DNA from: an uncultured Collinsella sp.
GTDB taxonomy: Bacteria > Actinomycetota > Coriobacteriia > Coriobacteriales > Coriobacteriaceae
Length of the DNA stretch: 18,997 nucleotides
NCBI GenBank assembly: GCA_902470835.1
Contig: CABRHR010000035.1
Span: 1 to 18,997, forward strand
Reading direction: 5' to 3'
Shown here: positions 1 to 7,059 of the stretch, piece after piece
How positions within the stretch are numbered: position 1 is the first letter of the stretch
Layout of the letters: each line of letters opens with the position of its first letter
Translations under genes and position numbers: made by a program
Notes under the pieces: model-generated
What the model saw: the letters and a program-made list of their open reading frames with translations, nothing else
The model's database searches: none
Told to the model about the DNA's origin: nothing

Positions 1-310
1 CCGGCGTTCGGCATCAGGGTAGCGCTGCGACGCGGAAATCGCGCGCCGTTGACGCGCCCCCGCAGTGCCCGCTTCCCCCAAGGACAATTATCAGTGCAGG
101 TAGACAGCTTGTCGATTTTCGAAAAAGCCGACTATGATTGACCCCTGCGGCTTAAACGTAGTAGATAGGCCCTTTTCGTGGTGCAGCACTACTGCACCCC
201 AAATTGGCACCCCGAGCCCTCGTGAGTTGCCAACAAGCTGTTCGCCCAGCGCTTTATCCGCGCGGCATTTGGAAAATAGCACCACCGCAAAACCCGCGAG
301 TAGCGCTTAC
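1..310. other. Left contig end, no supported gene
   Basis: I see no convincing gene here. Short open frames exist on both strands: plus 134-355 (73 codons), minus 91-285 (64 codons), and a start-less plus frame from base 1 to about 141. None has a recognisable domain, and the plus 134-355 frame runs into the repeat array at 311-350. A small inverted repeat, GGTGCAG/CTGCACC with a 5-nt loop, lies at 180-198. The first 80 bases are very GC-rich and the rest is more balanced. It could be the tail of a gene cut by the contig edge, or a dispersed intergenic element. Confidence 0.4.
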
Positions 311-350
311 TTTGCTATATCTCACTATACTTTGCTATATCTTGCTATAT
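311..350 (+). repeat. Four tandem 10-bp units (TTTGCTATAT) upstream of the ATPase gene
   Basis: Four consecutive 10-bp blocks lie at 311-320, 321-330, 331-340 and 341-350. The first and third are identical (TTTGCTATAT), the fourth differs at its first base, and the second is a degenerate copy (CTCACTATAC). A fifth partial block, CTTGAGCAAA, runs into the ribosome binding site. The period is one helical turn, so a protein binding each unit would sit on one face of the DNA. The array occupies the place where the promoter of the next gene is expected; TATACT at 326-331 is a possible -10. An operator, possibly autoregulatory, is my inference. Confidence 0.6.
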
Positions 351-370
351 CTTGAGCAAAGGTGGCTCAC

Positions 371-1462
371 ATGCAAACAAACCCTTTTAAGCCCACAGCA
401 GGTAAAACACCTCCCACGATTATCGGCCGCGAAGATGTGCTCGAAGAATTCAATGAGGGCCTCGTCAACGGGCCTGGTGCCCCGGGGCGCCTAATGCGCA
501 TAGCCGGCGTCCGTGGAACGGGCAAGACGGTCCTCCTTGACGAGTGCTCACGTTTGGCGCAAAGCCGTGGCTGGACGGTCATAAAAGAGGTCGCAACCGA
601 GGGACTTTGCCAGCGCATTCTCGAACAGCTGCAGCCCAAATTCCAGGCCAAACACGCCAGATTTGAGCCCACCGTAGCTGGCATATCCATCGGCAGCATA
701 GATATTGAGCGAATCGGCCCATCGCTACGCGACGCCATGAGACAGACAATATCCAAGAATGGAAACGGCCTGCTCATCACTCTCGACGAGGTTCAAGACG
801 CAGAGCTCGATGAGGTCCGAACGCTCTCCATTGCGATTCAGCAGGTTATCGGCGAAGACCTTGATATCGCCTTTGTTTTTGCTGGGCTGCCTTCGATGAT
901 TGAAAGCATCATCAACGGAAAGACACTTGCGTTTTTGCGCCGTGCCCTCCCCTTTGATCTGAAGGCTGTGGCAGTAACCGAAGTGTCGTACTCCCTCGAG
1001 GAAACCATTGAAGCGTCTGGCATGGAGTCGCAGCCAGGTATTGCCGGCCAACTTGCCGAGGCAACGCAAGGTTATCCTTTCATGATCCAACTCGTTGGAT
1101 ACTACGCATGGCAGTTGGCAAGACGCGCACATACAGCGATTATTGGAGAAGAAGAAGCCGAGCGTGGCATTGCAACGGCACGCGAACGCTTCTGCGGCAT
1201 GGTGATTGAGCCCGCGCTGCAGCGCATTCCGCCCACGTGCATCGCTTATCTGCTGAGCATGGCGTCTTTGGGGCAGACGAGCTCGACCAGCATGGTTGCC
1301 GATGCCCTAAACAAAACGCCTCAACAGGTGAGCTCCGTCCGCAGCCGCCTGTTAAGAGAATCGATTATCGAGGCTCCTTCGTACGGCAAGGTCTCATTTG
1401 CCATCCCCTACATGCGCGACTACCTCTGCGAACAGAAAGCCGAACTGGAAGTTGAACTGTAG
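371..1462 (+). CDS. AAA-type ATP-binding protein with C-terminal winged-helix-like region
   Basis: A P-loop ATPase of about 363 residues. Counting from the ATG, Walker A (GVRGTGKT) is near residues 46-53, Walker B (LLITLDE) near 134-140, and a sensor-like FVFAGLPS near 168-175. An IIGRE motif before the P-loop is typical of STAND/archaeal-ATPase-like proteins. The last 70 or so residues read as a helical winged-helix-like region, so DNA binding is plausible. I chose ATG 371 over the in-frame GTG 362 because AAAGGTGG at 358-365 is a good Shine-Dalgarno and contains that GTG. It stands alone, convergent with the dehydratase gene, and looks less GC-rich than its neighbours, which may point to transfer. 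The cellular role is unknown. Confidence 0.85.
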   Translation: MQTNPFKPTAGKTPPTIIGREDVLEEFNEGLVNGPGAPGRLMRIAGVRGTGKTVLLDECSRLAQSRGWTVIKEVATEGLCQRILEQLQPKFQAKHARFEPTVAGISIGSIDIERIGPSLRDAMRQTISKNGNGLLITLDEVQDAELDEVRTLSIAIQQVIGEDLDIAFVFAGLPSMIESIINGKTLAFLRRALPFDLKAVAVTEVSYSLEETIEASGMESQPGIAGQLAEATQGYPFMIQLVGYYAWQLARRAHTAIIGEEEAERGIATARERFCGMVIEPALQRIPPTCIAYLLSMASLGQTSSTSMVADALNKTPQQVSSVRSRLLRESIIEAPSYGKVSFAIPYMRDYLCEQKAELEVEL

Positions 1463-1481
1463 AAACGGCAACTGCCCTGCA

Positions 1482-1635
1482 AGACGAAAACCGTTTTCAT
1501 ACGGATTTAAAGCAGACGTAAACGGTTTTCGTCTTGATTTGCGTCCGAAATTAAGACGTAAATTGCGCTTTCGTACGCTTATTACCAGACGCAAATTGTT
1601 TACGTCCGGCTATGCGTCCCCAATCCAGACGAAAA
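1482..1635. repeat. Two 72/73-bp tandem units with nine alternating RGACGNAAA-type motifs
   Basis: Nine copies of a 9-mer close to RGACGNAAA occur in this stretch. Plus-strand copies start at 1482, 1514, 1554, 1587 and 1627; minus-strand copies start at 1526, 1538, 1599 and 1611 (the last reads GGACGCATA). The starts are spaced 32, 12, 12, 16 and then 33, 12, 12, 16, so a diverged unit of 72-73 bp is repeated twice and a third begins at 1627. In unit one the arms at 1480-1496 and 1520-1536 form a perfect 17-bp inverted repeat. Unit two retains GACGTAAA (1555-1562) against TTTACGTC (1599-1606). It lies in the 3' space between convergent genes, just before their terminator. Confidence 0.75.
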
Positions 1636-1669
1636 AGGCCCCGAGCTCGTGTGAGCTCGGAGCTTTTTT
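1632..1669. terminator. Bidirectional rho-independent terminator between convergent genes
   Basis: A perfect 8-bp stem, CCGAGCTC (1641-1648) and GAGCTCGG (1653-1660), closes a GTGT loop. It is flanked by an A run on the left (1632-1636) and a T run on the right (1664-1669), so it can work in both directions. It serves the ATPase gene on the plus strand and the dehydratase gene on the minus strand. Confidence 0.88.
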
Positions 1670-1712
1670 GTACCACGCATCTATGAGAGGAGATATTTGA
1701 TGCGCATGGGCG

Positions 1713-3491
1713 CTACTCCATGTAGCCACCCTGGATGGCGGAAACTGCATGCTCGGTAAAGAACTTGAGCGTGCCGGAGGTGTAACGATTAGCCTTGGGC
1801 TTCCAAGTGGCTCGACGCTCGGCCAGGACGGCGTCGACCTCGGCCGGCTCCATCTCCTTGCCGGCGATGCCCACGATGGACAGCGAACGCTCGGGGATGT
1901 TGATCTGGATCAGGTCGCCTTCGTCGATCAGGGCAATCGGGCCGCCCACTGCGGCCTCGGGCGAGACATGACCGATAGCCGGGCCCTTGGAGGCGCCGGA
2001 GAAGCGGCCGTCAGTGATCAGAGCAATCGAAGCGCCGAGCTCGGGATCGCTGGCGATAGCCTCGGTGGTGTAGAACATCTCGGGCATGCCGGAGCCCTTG
2101 GGGCCCTCATAGCGAATGATGACGGCGTCACCGGGCTTGACCTCGTGCGTCAGGACGGCGTGAATGGCGTCCTCCTCGCAGTCGAACGGACGGGCCTTGA
2201 GCGTAGCCTGGAACATCTCGCGCGGAACAACCGTGTGCTTGACGACGGCGCCCTCGGGAGCAAGGTTGCCGTGGAGGATGGCGATGGAGCCGTCGGTACC
2301 AAAGGCCTGGTCAAACGGGCGAATGATGTCCTCGCGCTTGAGATTCCACTTCTCAAGGTAACGACCGCACTTCTCGTAATAGCCGTTGTTCTTGAGATCC
2401 TCGAGGTTCTCGCCGAGAGTCTTGCCGGTGACGGTCATAACGTCGAGGTGGAGCATCGACTTGATCTCCTCCATGATGCGCGGCACGCCGCCCGCATAGT
2501 AGAAGAACTGCGCCGGCCACTCGCCTGCGGGGCGAACGTTGAGCAGGTAGTGGGCGCCACGGTGCAGGCGATCGAAATCGTCGGCGGACATCTCGATGCC
2601 AAACTCGCGGGCGATCGCGGGAATGTGCAGCAGCGAGTTGGTGGAACCGGAGATGGCGCCGTGGACCATGATGAGGTTCTCGAAGGACTCCTTGGTCACG
2701 ATATCGCGCGGGCACAGGTTGTGCTCGGAGAGCCACACGGACTGACGGCCAGCCTCGCGCGCAAACTCACGCAGATCGGAGCTGGTTGCGGGCAGCAGGG
2801 CGGTACCGGGAAGCATAAGGCCCAGGGCCTCGGCGGTAACCTGCATGGTCGACGCGGTGCCCATAAAGGAACAGGCGCCACAGCTGGGACATGCGTTGTG
2901 CTTGGCAAACTCAAGCTCCTCGCGAGAGATCTCGCCGCGCTCGTAGCGGGCAGAAATCGCGCCGAGCTGCTCCAGGGTCAGCAGGTCAGGGCCTGCATCC
3001 ATGACGCCGCCGGTAACGACGATGGAGGGGATGTTGATGCGACCCATGGCCATGAGGTTCGCAGGCAGGCCCTTATCGCAGCTGGCGACAAAGACGCCGG
3101 CGTCGAACGGGGTGGCCTTGGCATGAATCTCAATCATGTTGGCGATCATGTCGCGACTGGGCAGCGAGTAGTTAATGCCGTCGTGGCCCTGGGCCTCGCC
3201 GTCGCAGATATCGGTGCAGAAGTAACGGGCACCGTGACCGCCAGCCTCGGCAACGCCGGCACGGACCTCCTCGACCAGCTCGAACAGGCCGGCAGAACCC
3301 GGGTGCGAATCGCCAAAGGTCGACTCGATGATGACCTGCGGCTTGTCCAGGTCCTCGATCGTCCAGCCGGAGCCCAGACGCAGCGGGTCCATCTCGGGGC
3401 TGATGGTGCGGAACTTGCCAGAACGCGGCTGCAGCTTGGCAACCAGGTCGGCTGCCTCCTGCCGAATCTGTGCCTTGGTCTTCTCGTCCAT
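1713..3491 (-). CDS. IlvD/Edd-family sugar-acid dehydratase, YjhG/YagF-like
   Basis: A dehydratase of about 592 residues with an Fe-S cluster. Candidate cluster cysteines are C96 (in ICDG), C138 (in SCDKGLPA) and C207 (in CGACSFMGTAST); the GRFSG motif near the C-terminus carries the catalytic serine of the family. These motifs, plus SGSTNSLLHIPAIA and DVMTVTGKTLGENL, resemble the YjhG/YagF (xylonate dehydratase) branch more than biosynthetic IlvD. The family removes water from aldonic acids to give 2-keto-3-deoxy acids. The start at 3491 is preceded by GAGGAG at good spacing; an upstream in-frame ATG at 3527 is less likely. The gene follows a GntP permease 108 bp upstream, so uptake and dehydration of an aldonate or hexonate is inferred. 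A valine/isoleucine role is a weaker alternative. Confidence 0.85.
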   Translation of the reverse strand: MDEKTKAQIRQEAADLVAKLQPRSGKFRTISPEMDPLRLGSGWTIEDLDKPQVIIESTFGDSHPGSAGLFELVEEVRAGVAEAGGHGARYFCTDICDGEAQGHDGINYSLPSRDMIANMIEIHAKATPFDAGVFVASCDKGLPANLMAMGRINIPSIVVTGGVMDAGPDLLTLEQLGAISARYERGEISREELEFAKHNACPSCGACSFMGTASTMQVTAEALGLMLPGTALLPATSSDLREFAREAGRQSVWLSEHNLCPRDIVTKESFENLIMVHGAISGSTNSLLHIPAIAREFGIEMSADDFDRLHRGAHYLLNVRPAGEWPAQFFYYAGGVPRIMEEIKSMLHLDVMTVTGKTLGENLEDLKNNGYYEKCGRYLEKWNLKREDIIRPFDQAFGTDGSIAILHGNLAPEGAVVKHTVVPREMFQATLKARPFDCEEDAIHAVLTHEVKPGDAVIIRYEGPKGSGMPEMFYTTEAIASDPELGASIALITDGRFSGASKGPAIGHVSPEAAVGGPIALIDEGDLIQINIPERSLSIVGIAGKEMEPAEVDAVLAERRATWKPKANRYTSGTLKFFTEHAVSAIQGGYME

Positions 3492-3599
3492 AATGCTCTC
3501 CTCTTTTGGTTTGAACGGTTGTATCAATCGTTGGTTAATGAATCAGGTGAAAATGGGTACCGAGCGATGCACTCGGTGAAAGATGCTTAGCTACGCGAA
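3492..3599 (-). other. Intercistronic spacer between permease and dehydratase, with two small dyads
   Basis: This 108-bp gap carries a short hairpin, ACCGAG/CTCGGT, at 3559-3577. It also carries an imperfect palindrome, AACGGTTG-TAT-CAATCGTT, at 3514-3532, close in front of the dehydratase ribosome binding site. Neither has a T run, so they look like an operator or an RNA-processing element rather than a terminator. The dehydratase is probably co-transcribed with the permease. Confidence 0.35.
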
Positions 3600-4961
3600 C
3601 TAGGCGAAGAACGAAATCACCAGGGCGCAGGCAAGACCCGAAAGGCCGATGAGCGTCTCCATAACGGTCCAGGACTTGAGGGTTGTCTTCTCGTCAATCT
3701 CCAGGAACGAGGAGCACATCCAAAAACCGGCATCGTTGACGTGCGAGAGGGCCGTGGCACCACCGCAGATAGCAAGACAGATAGCGGCACGCATGAGCAC
3801 CGAGGCTCCGGCAACCGCGGGCATGGCAGCCATAATGCCCGATGCCATGGTCATAGCGACGATGGAGCTGCCGACAGAGGCACGCACCATGACGGCAATC
3901 AAAAAGGCAACGACCACCAAAGGCAGCGGTGAGGCCTCGAGCATAGGGCCGATAACCTGGCCCAAGCCGCAGTCCTGCAGCATCCAGCGAATGACGCCGC
4001 CACAGGCGATAACCAGCAAGATCATGCCGACGGGCTTAAGAGAGCGGTCGAGCAGGGCCTTGAGGTCGGCGCCGGAGTAGCCGCGGCGCGCGCCCAGCAG
4101 ATACATCGCGACGAGCGTGGCGAGCGTCAAAGCGACGAACGGCTTGCCTAGGAAGGCGAGAATCGAGGCGAGCTCGGCGGGCATGGGGATATAAGAGGAC
4201 AACGTGCCCAGCAAAATCAGACAAAGCGGCGTGAGTACGATCGCGAGCACCATGCCAAAGGAGGGAAGCTCCTTGTCGTCGCTCGCCCCCTCGGCGGAGG
4301 TAAAGTGCTCCGGAACATTCGTAAAGATGCGGCCGCCCACGTTGCGGCCCCAGATGACGCCAGCGATTGCCATGGCGATGAAGGCGGTGGGGATACCGAC
4401 GAGGATCATGGTGCCCAAATCGACACCGAGCGTGCCGGCGACCAAAACCGAACCGGCCGAAGGCGGCACGAACGCATAGCCAGCCGCCAGTCCCGCGAGC
4501 AGGGCAATGCCGTAGTAGAGGGTCGACTTCTTGGTCTGCGACGCCACACTAAAGGCAAGCGGGATCAAAACGACCACGCCGGCCTCAAAGAACACCGTGG
4601 TGCCGATGACCAAACCGGTGATGCCCAGCGCCCAGCTGGAGTGGCCCTGGCCAAAGGTGTCAATGAAGGTCTGGGCGATCTTCTTGGCGCCGCCGCTCTC
4701 CTCCAAAATCTGGCCAAACATCGATCCCAGGCCAATGAGCAAGGCGATGTTTTGCAGCGTGGTGCCCACGCCCTTGGTGACGGTGTCTGCCACCATATCG
4801 AGCGGCATGCCGGCTCCGATACCGATCACGAGCGCCGAGACCATCATCGACAGCACGGGGTGCAGCTTGAACTTGATGATGAGCGCAAGCAGCAGCGCGA
4901 TGCCCACGATGGCGGCGATGACCAGCCTGGTGGGATCAGCCATAAACGTTGGGTCTGACAT
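3600..4961 (-). CDS. GntP-family gluconate/sugar-acid permease
   Basis: A hydrophobic integral membrane protein of 453 residues, the usual length for GntP-family proton symporters, with roughly a dozen membrane segments. The N-terminal helix, the TTVFFEAGVVVLIPLAF stretch, the GYAFVPPSAGSVLVA stretch and the C-terminal HVNDAGFW region are GntP/GntT-like. The family imports gluconate, fructuronate-type ketouronates, other aldonates or D-serine. The start has a strong GGAGGAAAG ribosome binding site. It heads a two-gene unit with the IlvD/Edd dehydratase and diverges from a FadR-type regulator across a spacer rich in TCTGATG motifs, so it is probably induced by its own substrate. The exact substrate cannot be read from the sequence. 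Confidence 0.9.
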   Translation of the reverse strand: MSDPTFMADPTRLVIAAIVGIALLLALIIKFKLHPVLSMMVSALVIGIGAGMPLDMVADTVTKGVGTTLQNIALLIGLGSMFGQILEESGGAKKIAQTFIDTFGQGHSSWALGITGLVIGTTVFFEAGVVVLIPLAFSVASQTKKSTLYYGIALLAGLAAGYAFVPPSAGSVLVAGTLGVDLGTMILVGIPTAFIAMAIAGVIWGRNVGGRIFTNVPEHFTSAEGASDDKELPSFGMVLAIVLTPLCLILLGTLSSYIPMPAELASILAFLGKPFVALTLATLVAMYLLGARRGYSGADLKALLDRSLKPVGMILLVIACGGVIRWMLQDCGLGQVIGPMLEASPLPLVVVAFLIAVMVRASVGSSIVAMTMASGIMAAMPAVAGASVLMRAAICLAICGGATALSHVNDAGFWMCSSFLEIDEKTTLKSWTVMETLIGLSGLACALVISFFA

Positions 4962-4974
4962 CTTTCCTCCAATT

Positions 4975-5070
4975 CATCAGACCTTTTGAATTCGTCTGAT
5001 GACTATAGCGTGTTTTGGAAAGGTCTGATGTTTCATTTTGGAATTTGTTCGAAATACATCTGATGTATTT
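4975..5070. promoter_or_regulatory. Divergent control region with TCTGATG operators
   Basis: The spacer between the permease and the GntR regulator has a repeated core. An inverted repeat CATCAGAC (4975-4982) and GTCTGATG (4994-5001) is followed by another GTCTGATG (5023-5030) and by a longer palindrome, AAATACATC-T-GATGTATTT (5052-5070). A minus-strand -10 candidate, TATAGT (complement of 5002-5007), sits between two of these copies, as expected for repression of the permease. I could not place a convincing -35. The neighbouring FadR-type regulator is the obvious candidate to bind here; that is inference from position. Confidence 0.65.
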
Positions 5071-5195
5071 GGTAAACGGTCGTATTTACGCTGCGAACGG
5101 TATATCTAAGCCGCCCGACTCAAATCCAGCGGCCAATATCGCATCCATGGTGCGCTAAAATAGCTCAGATGAATTTTGTAATGAAAGGTATAGCT

Positions 5196-5888
5196 ATGGC
5201 CCGCGCCGAATCGGGACTCCCCGAGCAAATATCGGAGAAAATCATTCAATTGATTCTGGATGAACACCTTGAGCAAGGCGATCGCCTGCCCAAGGAAACC
5301 GTGCTGGTCGAGCGCTTGGGCGCCGGCAGGAGCACCGTGCGCGAGGCCATGAAGTTGCTGCAGTCGCGCAATATCGTGCGCATTAAGCAAGGTTCGGGCA
5401 CCTATGTGGCGTCAAACCCCGGCGTTGCCGACGACCCGCTGGGCTTTACCTTTATCGACGACAAGCAGCGTCTGGCGCGCGACCTACTCGAGGTGCGCTT
5501 TATGATCGAGCCGCAGATGGCACGCATGGCGGCCGAGCACGCAACCAACGACCAGGTCGTCTGTATCAAAGAGCTCTGCGACGAATCCGAGCGCCTGGCC
5601 GAGGCCGGTGAGGATTACTCCGCCGCCGACACCGCGTTCCACAATGCCATTGCCGAGAGCTCCGGAAACCTCGTCGTTCCCCGCCTGATGGGCGTGCTCA
5701 AGGCATCCGTCCCCCTCTTTATCGACGTGACCGGCAAAAAGCTCGTCGAGGAAACTATCCGCACGCACCGCGATGTGGCCGACGCCATCGCCTCGCGCAA
5801 TCCCACCGCCGCGCACGACGCGATGTATCTGCACCTGGTGTATAACCGCAACATGATCGCAGAGGGCACGCAGGAACAGAGCGAATAA
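5196..5888 (+). CDS. GntR-family transcriptional regulator, FadR subfamily (FCD domain)
   Basis: A regulator of about 230 residues. Residues 8-72 form the GntR winged helix, including LPKETVLVERLGAGRSTVREA and the wing GSGTYV. Residues 95-220 form an FCD ligand-binding domain. Its metal site is intact and correctly spaced: D145, H149, H191 and H213. FCD regulators commonly sense sugar acids or other small carboxylates. I chose ATG 5196 because AAAGG lies 7 nt upstream; in-frame ATGs at 5169 and 5181 would place the ribosome binding site inside the gene. It diverges from the permease/dehydratase pair and lies upstream of the uronate dehydrogenase, so it probably controls the former and perhaps its own gene. 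Confidence 0.92.
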   Translation: MARAESGLPEQISEKIIQLILDEHLEQGDRLPKETVLVERLGAGRSTVREAMKLLQSRNIVRIKQGSGTYVASNPGVADDPLGFTFIDDKQRLARDLLEVRFMIEPQMARMAAEHATNDQVVCIKELCDESERLAEAGEDYSAADTAFHNAIAESSGNLVVPRLMGVLKASVPLFIDVTGKKLVEETIRTHRDVADAIASRNPTAAHDAMYLHLVYNRNMIAEGTQEQSE

Positions 5889-5930
5889 ACGTCCGCGCGG
5901 CAATGGGAGATCACCGTTTACCTTTTAAAA

Positions 5931-5942
5931 GTGAACGTTCAC
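5931..5942. promoter_or_regulatory. Perfect palindromic operator GTGAACGTTCAC upstream of the SDR gene
   Basis: A 12-bp perfect palindrome with a central CG step, the style of LacI-family operators. It lies about 105 bp before the dehydrogenase start. A weak promoter candidate follows, with TATACT at 5985-5990 and a poor -35 near 5960-5965. A degenerate TGAACGTT copy is at 6022-6029, close to the ribosome binding site. Nearly the same motif occurs twice before the GH105 gene, 7.5 kb away, which suggests one regulator for both. No LacI-type gene is present in the window. Confidence 0.65.
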
Positions 5943-6047
5943 CTGATTTTAGGAGAATCTGACTTTTAATTCCCCCTCTTCTCCTATACTGACCTTGTAT
6001 GAAAAGCAAGACTTATATAGATGAACGTTTCTTTTGAAAGGATCGCT

Positions 6048-6857
6048 ATGTCTGATCTTATGGACAGCTTCCGCCTGGATGGCAAGGTCGCGCTCGTAAC
6101 CGGCGCCACCTATGGCATCGGCATGGCCATCGCCGAGGCGCTCGGAGAGGCCGGCGCCAAGATTGCGTTTAACGCCCGCCACGCCGACAAAGTCGCCGAA
6201 GCCGAGAAGCACTACCGCGAGCTGGGCTTTGACGCTCACGGCTATGTCGCCGATGTCACCGACGAGGCCGTCGTCGCCGAGCTCATCGCCAAGATTGAGG
6301 CCGACTTTGGCACCACGCCCGATATCCTGGTCAACAACGCTGGCGTCATCCAGCGTACCCCGATGCTCGACATGAGCGCCGAGGACTTCCGCCGCGTCGT
6401 CGATATTGACCTCAACGCACCGTTTATCGTGTCCAAGGCCTGCCTGCCCGGCATGATCGCCAAGGGCCACGGCAAGATCATCAACATCTGTTCGATGATG
6501 AGCGAGCTGGGCCGCGAGACCATCGCCGGCTATGCCGCGGCCAAGGGCGGCCTGAAGATGCTCACCAAGAACATCTGCTCGGAGTTTGGCGAGGCCAACA
6601 TCCAGTGCAACGGCATTGGACCCGGCTACATCGCCACGCCGCAAACCGCACCCCTGCGCGAGACGCAGCCCGACGGCAGCCGCCACCCGTTTGACCAGTT
6701 CATCATTGCCAAGACGCCGGCCGCCCGTTGGGGCACGCCCGAGGATCTGAAGGGCCCCGCCGTGTTCTTGGCTTCCGATGCATCGAACTTCGTCAACGGC
6801 CACATCCTCTACGTCGACGGCGGAATCTTGGCCTACATCGGCAAGCAACCGCAGTAA
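6048..6857 (+). CDS. SDR-family uronate dehydrogenase/reductase (KduD/DhuD-like)
   Basis: A classical short-chain dehydrogenase of 269 residues. The nucleotide-binding TGATYGIG is at residues 18-25, NNAG at 96-99, and the catalytic S149, Y162 (YAAAK) and K166 follow at normal spacing. It resembles KduD (2-deoxy-gluconate 3-dehydrogenase) and streptococcal DhuD, which reduce 3-deoxy-D-glycero-2,5-hexodiulosonate to 2-keto-3-deoxygluconate with NAD(P)H. The RpiB/LacAB-type isomerase immediately downstream supports that role. ATG 6048 has GAAAGGA 5 nt upstream; an in-frame ATG at 6021 lies before that site. It is a cytoplasmic enzyme in the final steps of unsaturated galacturonate use. Confidence 0.87.
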   Translation: MSDLMDSFRLDGKVALVTGATYGIGMAIAEALGEAGAKIAFNARHADKVAEAEKHYRELGFDAHGYVADVTDEAVVAELIAKIEADFGTTPDILVNNAGVIQRTPMLDMSAEDFRRVVDIDLNAPFIVSKACLPGMIAKGHGKIINICSMMSELGRETIAGYAAAKGGLKMLTKNICSEFGEANIQCNGIGPGYIATPQTAPLRETQPDGSRHPFDQFIIAKTPAARWGTPEDLKGPAVFLASDASNFVNGHILYVDGGILAYIGKQPQ

Positions 6858-6866
6858 GACGTCTGG

Positions 6867-6983
6867 GCGAGGCGGTGGACGATAAGGTCTGCTGCTCGAA
6901 CAGTCCTGACTCACACGAAGAGCACATTAAGTGCTCTTCGGCTCGTGCGGAACTCGCGACAGACCTTATCGCCCACCGCCCGC
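6867..6983 (+). ncRNA. Long nested stem-loop between SDR and isomerase genes
   Basis: The gap between the two genes folds into a long structure. GGCGGTGG (6871-6878) pairs with CCACCGCC (6973-6980), and CGATAAGGTCTG (6880-6891) pairs with CAGACCTTATCG (6960-6971), with one A-C mismatch between: 20 base pairs in all. GCG at 6867-6869 and CGC at 6981-6983 can extend the base past a bulged A. At the tip, CGAAGAGCAC (6916-6925) and GTGCTCTTCG (6931-6940) form a perfect 10-bp hairpin. No T run follows, so it is not a standard terminator. It may be a cis-regulatory RNA, an mRNA-stabilising element or an intergenic palindromic repeat. Confidence 0.6.
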
Positions 6984-7059
6984 AGAGCGGCCTCTCTGTT
7001 GGAGATGCCAAGCAACATAACTAACAAGTAATTTAGAAAATAGTGGAAGGTTATCTATC

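Noticed and set aside
1482..1635. The RGACGNAAA repeats as a CRISPR array
   Set aside because: The motifs are only 9 bp, alternate in orientation and have spacings of 12 to 33 bp; there are no uniform direct repeats with unique spacers and no cas gene.
1701..1760. A short plus-strand frame after GAGAGGAGA near 1685-1693
   Set aside because: It has a good ribosome-binding-like sequence, but gives only about 19 codons, follows a terminator and overlaps the dehydratase 3' end.
1749..3590. A 613-codon open frame on the plus strand opposite the dehydratase
   Set aside because: It is the antisense of the IlvD/Edd gene; the opposite strand carries intact family motifs and a ribosome binding site, and the antisense product is low-complexity Gly/Ala/Val/Asp-rich. 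Long antisense frames are expected in GC-rich genes.
5931..5942. GTGAACGTTCAC as a CRP site
   Set aside because: CRP half-sites TGTGA/TCACA are separated by 6 bp; here GTGA and TCAC are separated by 4 bp with a central CG, as in LacI-family operators.
5949..6914. A 321-codon minus-strand frame opposite the SDR gene
   Set aside because: The SDR on the plus strand has complete catalytic motifs and a ribosome binding site; the antisense frame also crosses the promoter region and has no domain.
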